Shown: positions 30,594-37,823 of the stretch, piece by piece
How positions within the stretch are numbered: the stretch's first letter is position 1
How the letters are laid out: the number at the start of each line of letters is the position of its first letter
NCBI GenBank assembly: GCA_020975725.1
Contig: QXJR01000017.1
Span: 497,001-561,000 of the forward strand
Length of the DNA: 64,000 nucleotides
Origin: Picocystis sp. L7
Lineage: Eukaryota; Chlorophyta; Picocystophyceae; Picocystales; Picocystaceae
Direction of reading: 5' to 3'
Notes under the pieces: model-generated
The model's input: only the letters and a program-made list of their open reading frames with translations
What the model was told of the DNA's origin: nothing
Database searches by the model: none
Position numbers and translations under genes: made by a program

Positions 30594-33500
30594 GATTTTT
30601 TGTTGTTTTCCCTTAGTCCAGATACTCCAGAGCAAAATGTTGTTTCGTTGAATTCGTCATTGGATGCTGGCCTCGAGAAGCGATGTGTTGCATTAAGGAC
30701 ATCTTCTTGCTGGGGAGACAGTCCTGTTTGCTTCCAGGACTACCGTGATCGTTGCAGGCCTGTCCCAATGTCCAGATGGGATGTTGAGAATAAGATCCTC
30801 CCCTTGAGGTTTGGAAATTTTTTGAGGAGTATCGAGTACTTCGATGCAAGTGTTTTCTCAATATCGAACAGTGAAGCAACTCTTGTTGACCCACAGCAAA
30901 GGATGCTTTTAGAGACTGGTAAGGAAGCTTTGGATTTGGCAGTATCGAAGAAGCTTTCCTCATATGTTGGTTTGTCGACAACAGACTATGCAAAGCTGAC
31001 TTCATCTCACAATATTAGGTTTGGACCATTTACTTTTTCATCATCTTCTGGAAGTGTGGCATGTGGTCGCTTATCTTTTGCATTTGGACTAACTGGACCT
31101 GCAGCAACAATTGACACAGCCTGCTCATCATCTATGGTAGGTGCAAAATTGGCATTAGATGATATTCTTTCGTCCACTTGTGATGGTGCGTTGTTATGTG
31201 GAGCAAATTTATGCATTGTTCCTCAATCCACTGCAACACTTTTCTTTGCAGGCATGCTTTCCGATGATGGGAGGAGTAAAGTCATGGATTCGGCTGCAGA
31301 TGGATACGCAAGGGGCGAAGCTTGCTGTGCTTTGCTTCTTTGCTTGTTTAAAGAGACAGATCAAGAAACTGTAGATAGTAACACCTTGTCTCTATATTCA
31401 CAAATCAATGGCCTTGCAGTGAACCAGAATGGCAGATCTAGTTCGTTGACTGCTCCAAAAGGTCCTGCCCAGCAGGAGGTTATTCGCCAGGCACTGGAGG
31501 TAGCATCCATGGAGCCAAAGACTGTAGATGGACTTCAACTTCACAGTAATGGCACACTGCTTGGTGATCCTATTGAAATCGGAGCTGCTACTACTGTTTT
31601 TGGCGCAGGCGCATCAAATGGCTTCTTCTTTAGCTCTGTCAAAGGATTCTCTGGTCATGAAGAAGCTGCTGCTGGAGCTGTCCTCCTTCTCCACTGCGCC
31701 AATGTCCTGCATCGCATGGCTCTCTGTCCCATGTTGCATCTCCGAAGCTTGAATGAACATGTTAAGGCATCTCTGGGAAGGAAGGGTACACCTTTGAGGT
31801 ACAGATTCCCAAGGGAAGCTGAAATGTTGCCTAGGACTACCAACACAGTGGCCATGAGTGTTAGTTCTTTTGCTGCGCAAGGAACAAATGCACACGCCAT
31901 TCTTTCCAAGGACTTTGCTTCTAGCTCTTCAAATCATGGCCTTGATAGTCGTCTTTGGAAACGGACAAGGTGCTGGATTGCTCCAAGAATCTCCCCCTTG
32001 TTGGGGCGCATGGCTCAGCACACCGGGGGAGTCAGTGTTGATGTCTTCTTCGGTGGATCGTCTCAGTGTGAACTGATGGACCATCAGATGTTGAATCATC
32101 CTATTGTTTCTCCCACTGTACTTCTTGGGTGTATAGCTGGGACATTTGAACTCCTTTGTGAAGTTCCGCAGGAATCAACTCATGTTGTCAGGAATGCGTC
32201 TTTCATAGCACCTATTGATCTTAGAACACATTGGACAACTCTGACTAGATTTTCATGTAGACCAGAGGGCAGGTGGGAGATTTATCTGCCATTGAAATCT
32301 GCTCCTTTTGAAGGAGCTATAGAGCATCATGTATGTGCATCAATGGATGTTGAAAAGCTGCAACTGATGCGAGCTCACAGATCGAAGGGTGACTTGGTGC
32401 TTAAATTTGGGATAGTGCATCGCCTGCTCTGCTCACGCTTTGCTGATGACAATGGTCAAGGAGTAATGGGCCGTAGCCTTATTCAAAGAGACGATACAGA
32501 CTCCAAGCAACTGATCATGATTGAGAGCATGTTGCATTTGAATGCCGAGGCCCTGAAGACCCCGTCCATTCTGAGGACAATGGAAGCTGCAACTTTACCC
32601 TTGTTGAGTACTGACGGAGGCATGGCATCTGTTTTTGCCATAGCCCAGCATGCAAGAGAACTTGACACTTCTGATTTTAGATTGTCTCTCATGCTCTCAA
32701 TGGGTTCAAAGGGATCCCTTGGTACCTTCCATGGCCTGTCTATGTCGATGGTGTCCTGCAACCCACCGGTGGACCAAATCGATACTACAGATGCTTCGTA
32801 TGCTGAAGAGACTTCTTGGGCACTCGAAGACGCTACGTTAAGCTCAACATTGGTAGCTGAGCTATCGGGCTTGGCCGAAGAAGATAGAATCATTTGGCTG
32901 CGGAACAAAGTAACTAGTGAGGTTGTGAATGTACTTGGTCGGAGTATCGACCCTGATGAGCCATTAATGGAAGCTGGCATCGACTCAAGGACAGGTATGG
33001 AGATGCGACAAACTCTAAGCAACGTGCTTGGAGTAAACCTTCCGGTGACCTTGTTGTATGATTATCAATCAATCGGAGCTATTGCTGAATATGTTGAAGG
33101 GGAAGTCCAAGAGCTGATAGAGGCGGCTGAAAGGTCCGCACTTGATGATTTACGGAGGGGCTCTGTGATGTATGGGGACATTGATGATCTCGTAGCAGAA
33201 GATGGGAAGCCCTCTAAGCTGTTAAAGACCTTGAGGGGATCTTATCCAGTACGACCGCTGTTTCTCGCAGCTCCTGGGGTAGCGAACGCCCAATCAGCAT
33301 ACTTCATTTTTAAAAGTTTCCTTAACTGGAGCGATCAACCCATATTTGTTATGGAGAAGGATAATGACCTTACAATTGAAGAGCTTGCAACTCAGAATGC
33401 GATGGACATCATTGGAGTGCAACCCGAAGGACCTTATCTGGTAGGTGGGCACAGCTATGGAGGTGTGGTTGCTGTTCAAATCGCAATCCAGTTGCAAGAA

Positions 33501-36377
33501 TGGGGTCACGAGGTTGGGCTTGTGGTCCTCTTTGATGCACCATACCCCCTACAGTGCCGTGCTCCTGTTCCTGATTCCGATTTTGTGAGTGTCGAAGATG
33601 CAAATGAACTTATGGAGATGATATTGAATGCTCTGGGTGAAGAAGCAGTTGGCTTTTCAACCAAAAGCAATGAGTGGCTATCTATGAGTACTGAAGAGAG
33701 GTTTGCATTCTTCGCACCGATTTGGCGTGTCATGCGAGACAATAATATGACCGTGGAGGAAGTGACGGATCAAATTTTGTATGTAGCTGGTGCTGTTAAA
33801 CGTGGAGACCAAGTCTCTGACCTTCGACACCATGTCTATACAAAACGGCTGCACTGCTGTCCAGTAGTGTACTTCCGTGCACAGGAAAGGGGAGCATGTG
33901 ACTATGTGGATGACAGCGACACCGGAGTATTCCCACATGGTTCATGCTGGTCAGAAGTCATTGATAACATAGAGGTAGTTGATGTCCCTGGAGACCACTT
34001 TTCACTGTTAAGGAGGCCCGATCCAGACATGAGCGTGCTTACCTCTGCCTTGAGAGCCTATTTAGAGCCTTTTGGTTGGGTTGATTCTGCTAGTCCAGAG
34101 GAGACCAAGAACTCGACAATGGAGGGAGAATTGCCCACTGCAGATGATACACAAGAAATGAGCTCATACCTGTCTAAAATGGGGATCAATGCAGGGCATG
34201 TTTCAGCCATGGATACCGTGATGCCATGGATGAGTCCTATAAATGCAGAGACGTGTGACGAGGAGAATCATACTCTTATCCCTCTGAATGATCTCCCAAT
34301 ATTTGACGAGCCACCTCTGATCATTGTGCATGATATCACAGGTGGTGTTGCTCAAGTAAAGCTGCTGGCCAAAGCACTTGAACATCCCTGTGTTGGACTC
34401 CAAATATGTGACTTCAAGGACGTGGAGTCTTTTGAGACAGTGGAGGAGTTGGCATCTTCATACATTGACTTGGTCAAGGCGTCCTACCCCAATCTACAGT
34501 ATTTTGCACTTGGTGGAGCTGGCTTTGGCGCTCTTGTTGCGTATGAGATGGCATTGCAACTGCAAGAGGAGGGTACAGATGTTGCTGCACTGCTCCTTAT
34601 GGATGATCCAGTACAGATTGCTTTCTCTGCAGCATGTCGATCAACTTGCTGCAACCTGTACAAGCTTCTTGCTGGTCAAGTGGAAGTTGGTGAATTCTTG
34701 CAGGTAATGAAGACCCTTGGTAGCACAGAGGATTATGTGAAGTATTTGCACCAACACCGTCCAGAAGAGACCCCTGTCCAGCAGTGGGATGAAGCCATTG
34801 CTGCGCAATGCTCCATACTTCAAGACGTGGATCCCGTTTGGTTTGCTCTCTACCCTCTTGTATCTGGTCACCTGAGCGTGGAAGCCTTTGTCTCACACAT
34901 GCTACGATTTGATAGCTATGATGAACAATTAGACTTTCTTGAACAGTACAAGCCAGGAAAAGTGGATCAGGAGTTTTGGGACGAGACTGTGGCAGCAGCA
35001 ATAAGGCAAGTAACATTCTGCACAGGACTGTCGGATAGCTACCGGCCTCGGTGGATTTTCCGAGGTTTTACGTCGGTATTGTACTGTCAGTCTGAGCCTA
35101 ATACGAGCTCTTCAGGCCATGTCCCTGGCTTTGTGATACCAGGACAGTCTGGCCATAGTCACCATTGGGTCAGTGGGTCCAAAAGTGGCAAACCAGAGAC
35201 AAGGATTATGGCTGAGAATGGTGCACTGGTAGAGACACGTCATTTCTCTGGACTTTCACCCGCAGATGTAGAACCAACTGCAGAGTGTGTCGCCCAAGCC
35301 TTGCAGGCAGGTATTTCAAGGTGGCAGTGGGTCAAAAAGCACCGTAGCTATCACCATTCGGTTGCGGAAACTCGTGGAAACGATGAACCAATAGACGCTG
35401 ACGTAGTTCCTCTAGGCTTAGATGAGAGGGGGTCAGAGGAAGGTATTCTCGACGGACCACCACAACAAAGCCCTGTGCGGTCTCCTCCCCGTGGGGTACC
35501 AAAACATCTGCGTCGCACTACCTTGGGGGACCGTGCACTGCCTGCAGAGATCATACCGCTGAATAACCAGTGTTTTAAGCTACACCCAGCAACGCCCTTG
35601 TGGATGGTCCACGATGAGAGGGGAAGCCTGGGGGCCCTTACTCGCTTAGGACCACTGCTCAACACTCCATGCTATGGTATTCAGTTGACTCCACGCTCAC
35701 TTACCATGGAATCAGTCGAGAGGTTGGCAGAGGGCTATATTAAATCCATACAGCAGGTCCAGCATGTGGGTCCTTATCTTCTGGGTGGACACTCCTTTGG
35801 TTGTGTGGTTGCCTTTGAAATGGGATTGCAATTGAGCCGAGCTGGTGAGAAGGTCGCACTTGTGCTGATGGATGGAGTAGTTCAGCGTCCCATGACCTAC
35901 CTTCTTCACGAGCCGCACTGGTATGCCCTTTATAGTGTCATCAGGCATGCTACCCGTGCTAAGATGCAGTTGGATGAGTTTGTAGAGAGAATGGGTGCTG
36001 GCCGGACATCAGCAGAGCAGATGAAGCTTGCTTTGGCGTTCAAGCCTGACAGTATGCCTAATGCAACTTGGGATGAAGCTGTCTACTCTGTACTTGTGAA
36101 GAGCCAGTTCGTTGAAACCCTGGCTGCGCGGTACCAACCCTCAGGTGAGTTTCATGGCCCAACCACTCTACTTTGCAGTAGCGATGAGGTGGGATATCAT
36201 TTCCAAGAAACCAATCGCCAGTGGTGCCAAGGGTCAGTGTATACTCGGTACCTTCCATGCAAACATACATGGATGTTGGAAAGGGGCCACCTCAAGTCCA
36301 CTTCTAGCACTCTTACAAAGTATTTGCAAGTGATGCTGGAAAGCTTAGTGACACAGGTTTCAGATGATCGATGCTAG
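20064..36377 (+). CDS. Giant modular type I polyketide synthase, 3' portion with terminal module and three thioesterase-like domains
   Basis: The frame reopens in the KR of module 5 and runs about 5,437 codons to a TAG at 36375-36377; 20064 is a frame entry point, not a start codon. Order: rest of KR5, ACP5; module 6 (KS about 21080-22385, DH 22450-23240, ER 23730-24690, KR 24710-25250, ACP 25600-25810); module 7, almost the same as module 6, 4791 bp downstream; a divergent terminal KS, a degenerate DH-like region and an ACP; then three alpha/beta-hydrolase thioesterase-like domains. Again no AT is found. Module 6 and 7 KS keep DTACSSS, HGTGTPLGDP and KSSMGHTEPAAG. The last 5.8 kb has more AT-rich codon use than the repeats. 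This part should finish chain elongation and release the product. Apart from the 18526-20000 lesion it would be one protein with 2-18631. Confidence 0.92.
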   Translation: MESLRADASSSEECLRSLWGGLLGSTPLWGLMHAGGVLMDCTVSNQTVSTVRGVFGPKVSSMQWLESFGVGFPLGSSVLFSSVASLLGSPGQSNYSAANAALDAWAHAQRLRGGVAVSVQWGAWAGGGMATQDSSTALRVERTGMGVLSADDGLGALRGVLLEAGSRACSSLGWGGQFAAVPFVWDAFLRNVQRSSSSIPGMFLEFAEEGGLLVDGSGQVLSSSSGASGGGLGVSSPSPSWMFGLSREEQLAYLVSQVQESVRGVLGADVGVEEPLMAAGLDSLGAVEVRNSVERKMGTELPSTLVFDYPSVQAMAGFLLESVGGAVEAPNPTDAVFDSVDGTVGVLPSRSVGALSLSTHLGRVGRLVHSSGDRITRVPLSRWDLEVPLSGTLGGQAQFGSFVPREDVFDGSCFGISPAEAVLMDAQQRLLLEVVLEALVAHSVARRHSGVFVGVSSVDYAKVTSKMVSSVSGYNATGGTLSVASGRLSYTFGMGGPAVSIDTACSSSLVGAHFAARSIISGDCLAACASGVNLTLVPETTASFNSAGMLSLDGRCKTLDGSASGYVRGEACGCLVLEGVDLASEIPAFCSLFVRGTTVNQDGRSSSLTAPNGPAQQDALRSALRLGGLGPFQVNEVQMHGTGTPLGDPIEVGALSAVLLSASSVQRPPLLLSAGKSSMGHTEPAAGVMGLAKAWASLSHQDVLPILHLRQVNPHVSSALVGVVGAGRAGGSTLLGRQAGPTGGDLEQRMHVCGVSSFAFQGTNAHALLASGEGFPSRRTGEVSRLRLWQRERHWVCPRSHVLVSRSIPLDVGRFHAVEVCLGVAGGSFVWDHRVQDKAIFPGAGYLELVSCVGPMLWDREDASCSLAFTDASIPSPLVLPSGALECPPVRVRLDLPLGFAVVQSGSRSGSWASHLSGSYSSLWRGGSSGVGPPTPALRSLWCVLGRMACDFALASGRIEVVGEHGGWGFHMHPAVLDCSLQTVAALSMEEEGGTKVPYGLRAYVCVTPCDVGPVDVAAFPDADGRQGGRAVTTDYCLFGSSGTISTLRGLEARSMGGARTLSSPAVAKASSNCLYSVTWHAHATASNAAGDLCDLGASSSKIQRGLEISSSATTAGSRLSMGMLGLVRASLQSMWLSTGEGSWDGLERPMGGCADMSSGVWGLLRSATQELSPLSVQGAQTCAMSVLPTRHFVGPLALDSSAPYGGVHTASVSFSTHLLPSAAHSFPDEFRLFPVPRGSLGSLRPLPLEASPLGSLRVRVMAVGLNFRDVLNVLGMYPGDPGPPGGDCSCVRSSGGGFHSVGESVFGLSSGCLGTHSVAWRESLAPMPLGMTFEEAATMPTVFVTVDMSLRRSCGMLPMDGVLVHAASGGVGLAALQLVPSFGARAFSTAGQPTKRALLRGLGSVGVCSSRDTRFVDSFSQLGGVGLVLNSLTSTGLVGASLSCLVPCGRFVEIGKRDVWSVAACSMERVDVSYGLVAVDFLPPRVVGDALCSLSRACCLGLVHALTHIVHGMGSTSSALRQMSQAKHVGKVVVRSPCSSVLVPWGRTSLTGGTGALGSLVACWLVEQGQVRVQLLGRTGRVSSSTSLSVLGWGGAVESLRADASSSEECLRSLWGGLLGSTPLWGLMHAGGVLMDCTVSNQTVSTVRGVFGPKVSSMQWLESFGVGFPLGSSVLFSSVASLLGSPGQTNYSAANAALDAWAHAQRLRGGVAVSVQWGAWAGGGMATQDSSTALRVERTGMGVLSADDGLGALRGVLLEAGSRACSSLGWGGQFAAVPFVWDAFLRNVQRSSSSIPGMFLEFAEEGGLLVDGSGQVLSSSSGASGGGLGVSSPSPSWMFGLSREEQLAYLVSQVQESVRGVLGADVGVEEPLMAAGLDSLGAVEVRNSVERKMGTELPSTLVFDYPSVQAMAGFLLESVGGAVEAPNPTDAVFDSVDGTVGVLPSRSVGALSLSTHLGRVGRLVHSSGDRITRVPLSRWDLEVPLSGTLGGQAQFGSFVPREDVFDGSCFGISPAEAVLMDAQQRLLLEVVLEALVAHSVARRHSGVFVGVSSVDYAKVTSKMVSSVSGYNATGGTLSVASGRLSYTFGMGGPAVSIDTACSSSLVGAHFAARSIISGDCLAACASGVNLTLVPETTASFNSAGMLSLDGRCKTLDGSASGYVRGEACGCLVLEGVDLASEIPAFCSLFVRGTTVNQDGRSSSLTAPNGPAQQDALRSALRLGGLGPFQVNEVQMHGTGTPLGDPIEVGALSAVLLSASSVQRPPLLLSAGKSSMGHTEPAAGVMGLAKAWASLSHQDVLPILHLRQVNPHVSSALVGVVGAGRAGGSTLLGRQAGPTGGDLEQRMHVCGVSSFAFQGTNAHALLASGEGFPSRRTGEVSRLRLWQRERHWVCPRSHVLVSRSIPLDVGRFHAVEVCLGVAGGSFVWDHRVQDKAIFPGAGYLELVSCVGPMLWDREDASCSLAFTDASIPSPLVLPSGALECPPVRVRLDLPLGFAVVQSGSRSGSWASHLSGSYSSLWRGGSSGVGPPTPALRSLWCVLGRMACDFALASGRIEVVGEHGGWGFHMHPAVLDCSLQTVAALSMEEEGGTKVPYGLRAYVCVTPCDVGPVDVAAFPDADGRQGGRAVTTDYCLFGSSGTISTLRGLEARSMGGARTLSSPAVAKASSNCLYSVTWHAHATASNAAGDLCDLGASSSKIQRGLEISSSATTAGSRLSMGMLGLVRASLQSMWLSTGEGSWDGLERPMGGCADMSSGVWGLLRSATQELSPLSVQGAQTCAMSVLPTRHFVGPLALDSSAPYGGVHTASVSFSTHLLPSAAHSFPDEFRLFPVPRGSLGSLRPLPLEASPLGSLRVRVMAVGLNFRDVLNVLGMYPGDPGPPGGDCSCVRSSGGGFHSVGESVFGLSSGCLGTHSVAWRESLAPMPLGMTFEEAATMPTVFVTVDMSLRRSCGMLPMDGVLVHAASGGVGLAALQLVPSFGARAFSTAGQPTKRALLRGLGSVGVCSSRDTRFVDSFSQLGGVGLVLNSLTSTGLVGASLSCLVPCGRFVEIGKRDVWSVAACSMERVDVSYGLVAVDFLPPRVVGDALCSLSRACCLGLVHALTHIVHGMGSTSSALRQMSQAKHVGKVVVRSPCSSVLVPWGRTSLTGGTGALGSLVACWLVEQGQVRVQLLGRTGRVSSSTSLSVLGWGGAVESLRADASSSEECLRSLWGGLLGSTPLWGLMHAGGVLMDCTVSNQTVSTVRGVFGPKVSSMQWLESFGVGFPLGSSVLFSSVASLLGSPGQSNYSAANAALDAWAHAQRLRGGVAVSVQWGAWAGGGMATQDSSTALRVERTGMGVLSADDGLGALRGVLLEAGSRACSSLGWGGQFAAVPFVWDAFLRNVQRSSSSIPGMFLEFAEEGGLLVDGSGQVLSSSSGASGGGLGVSSPSPSWMFGLSREEQLAYLVSQVQESVRGVLGADVGVEEPLMAAGLDSLGAVEVRNSVERKMGTELPSTLVFDYPSVQAMADFLLFSLSPDTPEQNVVSLNSSLDAGLEKRCVALRTSSCWGDSPVCFQDYRDRCRPVPMSRWDVENKILPLRFGNFLRSIEYFDASVFSISNSEATLVDPQQRMLLETGKEALDLAVSKKLSSYVGLSTTDYAKLTSSHNIRFGPFTFSSSSGSVACGRLSFAFGLTGPAATIDTACSSSMVGAKLALDDILSSTCDGALLCGANLCIVPQSTATLFFAGMLSDDGRSKVMDSAADGYARGEACCALLLCLFKETDQETVDSNTLSLYSQINGLAVNQNGRSSSLTAPKGPAQQEVIRQALEVASMEPKTVDGLQLHSNGTLLGDPIEIGAATTVFGAGASNGFFFSSVKGFSGHEEAAAGAVLLLHCANVLHRMALCPMLHLRSLNEHVKASLGRKGTPLRYRFPREAEMLPRTTNTVAMSVSSFAAQGTNAHAILSKDFASSSSNHGLDSRLWKRTRCWIAPRISPLLGRMAQHTGGVSVDVFFGGSSQCELMDHQMLNHPIVSPTVLLGCIAGTFELLCEVPQESTHVVRNASFIAPIDLRTHWTTLTRFSCRPEGRWEIYLPLKSAPFEGAIEHHVCASMDVEKLQLMRAHRSKGDLVLKFGIVHRLLCSRFADDNGQGVMGRSLIQRDDTDSKQLIMIESMLHLNAEALKTPSILRTMEAATLPLLSTDGGMASVFAIAQHARELDTSDFRLSLMLSMGSKGSLGTFHGLSMSMVSCNPPVDQIDTTDASYAEETSWALEDATLSSTLVAELSGLAEEDRIIWLRNKVTSEVVNVLGRSIDPDEPLMEAGIDSRTGMEMRQTLSNVLGVNLPVTLLYDYQSIGAIAEYVEGEVQELIEAAERSALDDLRRGSVMYGDIDDLVAEDGKPSKLLKTLRGSYPVRPLFLAAPGVANAQSAYFIFKSFLNWSDQPIFVMEKDNDLTIEELATQNAMDIIGVQPEGPYLVGGHSYGGVVAVQIAIQLQEWGHEVGLVVLFDAPYPLQCRAPVPDSDFVSVEDANELMEMILNALGEEAVGFSTKSNEWLSMSTEERFAFFAPIWRVMRDNNMTVEEVTDQILYVAGAVKRGDQVSDLRHHVYTKRLHCCPVVYFRAQERGACDYVDDSDTGVFPHGSCWSEVIDNIEVVDVPGDHFSLLRRPDPDMSVLTSALRAYLEPFGWVDSASPEETKNSTMEGELPTADDTQEMSSYLSKMGINAGHVSAMDTVMPWMSPINAETCDEENHTLIPLNDLPIFDEPPLIIVHDITGGVAQVKLLAKALEHPCVGLQICDFKDVESFETVEELASSYIDLVKASYPNLQYFALGGAGFGALVAYEMALQLQEEGTDVAALLLMDDPVQIAFSAACRSTCCNLYKLLAGQVEVGEFLQVMKTLGSTEDYVKYLHQHRPEETPVQQWDEAIAAQCSILQDVDPVWFALYPLVSGHLSVEAFVSHMLRFDSYDEQLDFLEQYKPGKVDQEFWDETVAAAIRQVTFCTGLSDSYRPRWIFRGFTSVLYCQSEPNTSSSGHVPGFVIPGQSGHSHHWVSGSKSGKPETRIMAENGALVETRHFSGLSPADVEPTAECVAQALQAGISRWQWVKKHRSYHHSVAETRGNDEPIDADVVPLGLDERGSEEGILDGPPQQSPVRSPPRGVPKHLRRTTLGDRALPAEIIPLNNQCFKLHPATPLWMVHDERGSLGALTRLGPLLNTPCYGIQLTPRSLTMESVERLAEGYIKSIQQVQHVGPYLLGGHSFGCVVAFEMGLQLSRAGEKVALVLMDGVVQRPMTYLLHEPHWYALYSVIRHATRAKMQLDEFVERMGAGRTSAEQMKLALAFKPDSMPNATWDEAVYSVLVKSQFVETLAARYQPSGEFHGPTTLLCSSDEVGYHFQETNRQWCQGSVYTRYLPCKHTWMLERGHLKSTSSTLTKYLQVMLESLVTQVSDDRC
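30594..33115 (+). other. Terminal PKS module 8: atypical KS, degenerate DH-like region, ACP, no KR
   Basis: The KS keeps DTACSSS (31113-31133), but the HGTGT motif reads HSNGT (31542-31556) and the KSxxGH motif reads VKGFSGHEEAAAG, so both His residues remain. After the KS a DH-like fold can be guessed (MDHQMLNHPIVSP), but no HPxxxD motif is present. There is no ER or KR. The ACP (about 32890-33110) carries GIDSRTG instead of GLDSLG; the pantetheine Ser is kept. The same changes occur in the - strand PKS, so they are conserved features, not decay. The module may condense once without reduction, or may only hand the chain to the thioesterases. Confidence 0.78.
33220..34080 (+). other. Thioesterase domain 1 (catalytic Ser present)
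   Basis: This is an alpha/beta-hydrolase thioesterase of the type I PKS/NRPS class. The nucleophile motif is GHSYGG (33447-33464; Ser codon 33453-33455), and a likely catalytic His sits in VPGDHFSLL near 33990. The domain follows the ACP after a charged linker (EDGKPSKLLKTLRGSYPVRP) that is nearly the same in the other PKS. It is expected to accept or release the finished chain. Confidence 0.85.
34290..35320 (+). other. Thioesterase-like domain 2, nucleophile replaced by Gly
   Basis: The fold is recognisable from PPLIIVHDITGG through YEMALQLQ and resembles the fatty acid synthase type of thioesterase. The motif aligned to GHSFGC reads GAGFGA, so Ser is Gly (codon 34521-34523) and the preceding His is Ala. 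The domain keeps full length and good hydrophobic patterning, so it is not a random relic. It may serve as a structural or substrate-holding domain. Confidence 0.8.
35590..36345 (+). other. Thioesterase domain 3 (catalytic Ser present, FAS-like), C-terminal end of PKS
   Basis: WMVHDERGSLGALTRLGPLL leads into GHSFGC (Ser codon 35793-35795) and AFEMGLQL, the pattern of animal-type fatty acid synthase thioesterases. A candidate catalytic His lies in LPCKHTWMLE near 36265. The protein ends about 30 residues later. Together with domain 1 this gives two potentially active release domains on one chain. Confidence 0.83.
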
Positions 36378-37341
36378 GGTATTGTCAGTGTGAAGAAATG
36401 TTAAGGGACATGCAATATGAGCTGCTTAACATATATGTGCTCTGCTTCAGTCACGTACGTGGAGGGAGCTCATTGCTTGAAGCTACAAGGTCTTTTGTAG
36501 CCGTGGATTTTAAATGTTCAATGTAATGCAACTACCGTCCATTATCAATTCTATAAAAAAATTTTGCCCTGTATGTGGTGATTGCCCCAACAACTTTCAT
36601 GCTCCGTATAAATAACTTCACCTTCAAATTTCAAGGATTGATCAAGCTTGATTGCACTAGAGGTTGGTTGTGCGATGCTCTCTAACCTTTCCCACTTCAA
36701 CTCTCTATTTGGTAGTAGCCCTCAATTTGTTCTACTTCTACGTATAGTATGTTACGTTCATATTTACTAAAGTATAGGCCTGGTAATCTAGCACGATCGT
36801 TAGGCTAGCAGCCCCGCCAACTTGGCTTGTTAGTCGAACTAAATGCTTAGTGTTTAGCATAGTCCATGTGTCTTTATGCAATGTAAAAGCATGTAGATTA
36901 GACATGCCGGTCTTGGAAGGTAGGTAAAGCAAGACACGAGTGTCGTACAATCTGCCACTTTATTTCGTTGGAGTCCTTCGTTGAAAGGACATGGCCCGAA
37001 AAGGTCATGACTTAATAGTACGTAGCTTCAACATTTTTACATGTACTCCTCGCTGAATTTGAAATGTTCTCTCCTTGAAGTACAAGTCCAACTCGTTTTA
37101 AAATTCCTTTACTAGCACTTTGGTGCCAATTAGTCCTTGTATGGGGAGATAAAGGTGTATTGCGTGAGTATTTGTGGGGTTAGAGCCGAAGGCTAAACCT
37201 GAAAAGAGCAGACAAACACGGCACTACCACGCTCTTCACCTCTGGAGTTAGCAAAACTCGCGCGGCTCCATCCTTAAATAGCAAGTTGATTCTGATGTAT
37301 TACAAAGCGATAGAAGCATAAGTAGTCCCTCCTAACGAAGC

Positions 37342-37752
37342 ATGACGGCCGGGGGGCCAATTCTTGTGAATGCTTATCGAGTGAGAGCCTTTGAAGTGAT
37401 TAGTGCTCCCATACTTAAGTCACGGGCAAGGGGAACATGCTTCCTTGGGGCAGCCTTAGGGAACATGTCTAGGGTCTGCCCCCTCGGGTTGAGAGTTCCT
37501 TTGCGCCCCAACATGATCTTCGACCATTCTCAACACCACAATGATAAGAAGAGAGATTATTGCCTTGTCCAATCGAGGTCGATCCACGTGAGTAAGAGAG
37601 GACGATTTCCAATACCGACCAGGGAAACAATTGATGCGCATTGCAATAACTTGGGTCTAGCCTTCTCTAACACGCATCTACTCGGGATGTTTGTAATCGA
37701 TGACTTGATGGAGCTCCTTAACAACACAAGTGTAGATTATTGCATTGCATGA
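37342..37752 (+). CDS. Unrecognised 136-codon open frame
   Basis: An ATG-started frame in otherwise empty AT-rich spacer, ending about 70 bases before a hairpin. The product is basic, with no membrane segment or signal peptide that I can see, and I recognise no family. The C-terminal part (RFPIPTRETIDAHCNNLGLAF) looks protein-like. It could be an exon or an old mobile-element fragment, but a chance frame of this length is also plausible. No function is proposed. Confidence 0.2.
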   Translation: MTAGGPILVNAYRVRAFEVISAPILKSRARGTCFLGAALGNMSRVCPLGLRVPLRPNMIFDHSQHHNDKKRDYCLVQSRSIHVSKRGRFPIPTRETIDAHCNNLGLAFSNTHLLGMFVIDDLMELLNNTSVDYCIA

Positions 37753-37823
37753 TTAACTTTCTGAACTTAATTTAAGAAGACGGACCAATCGGTGGCCGTG
37801 GAGACGTTAACGGAGGAAGAGCA

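Noticed and set aside
1-36377. PUFA synthase
   Set aside because: PUFA synthases have tandem ACPs, a cis AT and FabA-like DH pairs. Here each module has one ACP, no AT and an ordinary PKS DH.
36522-36526. TGTAA polyadenylation signals after the PKS stops (36522-36526 on +, 44165-44169 on -), which would suggest a green alga
   Set aside because: A five-base word is expected by chance in AT-rich spacers, and no such word was found close behind the repair gene. Too weak for annotation or lineage assignment.
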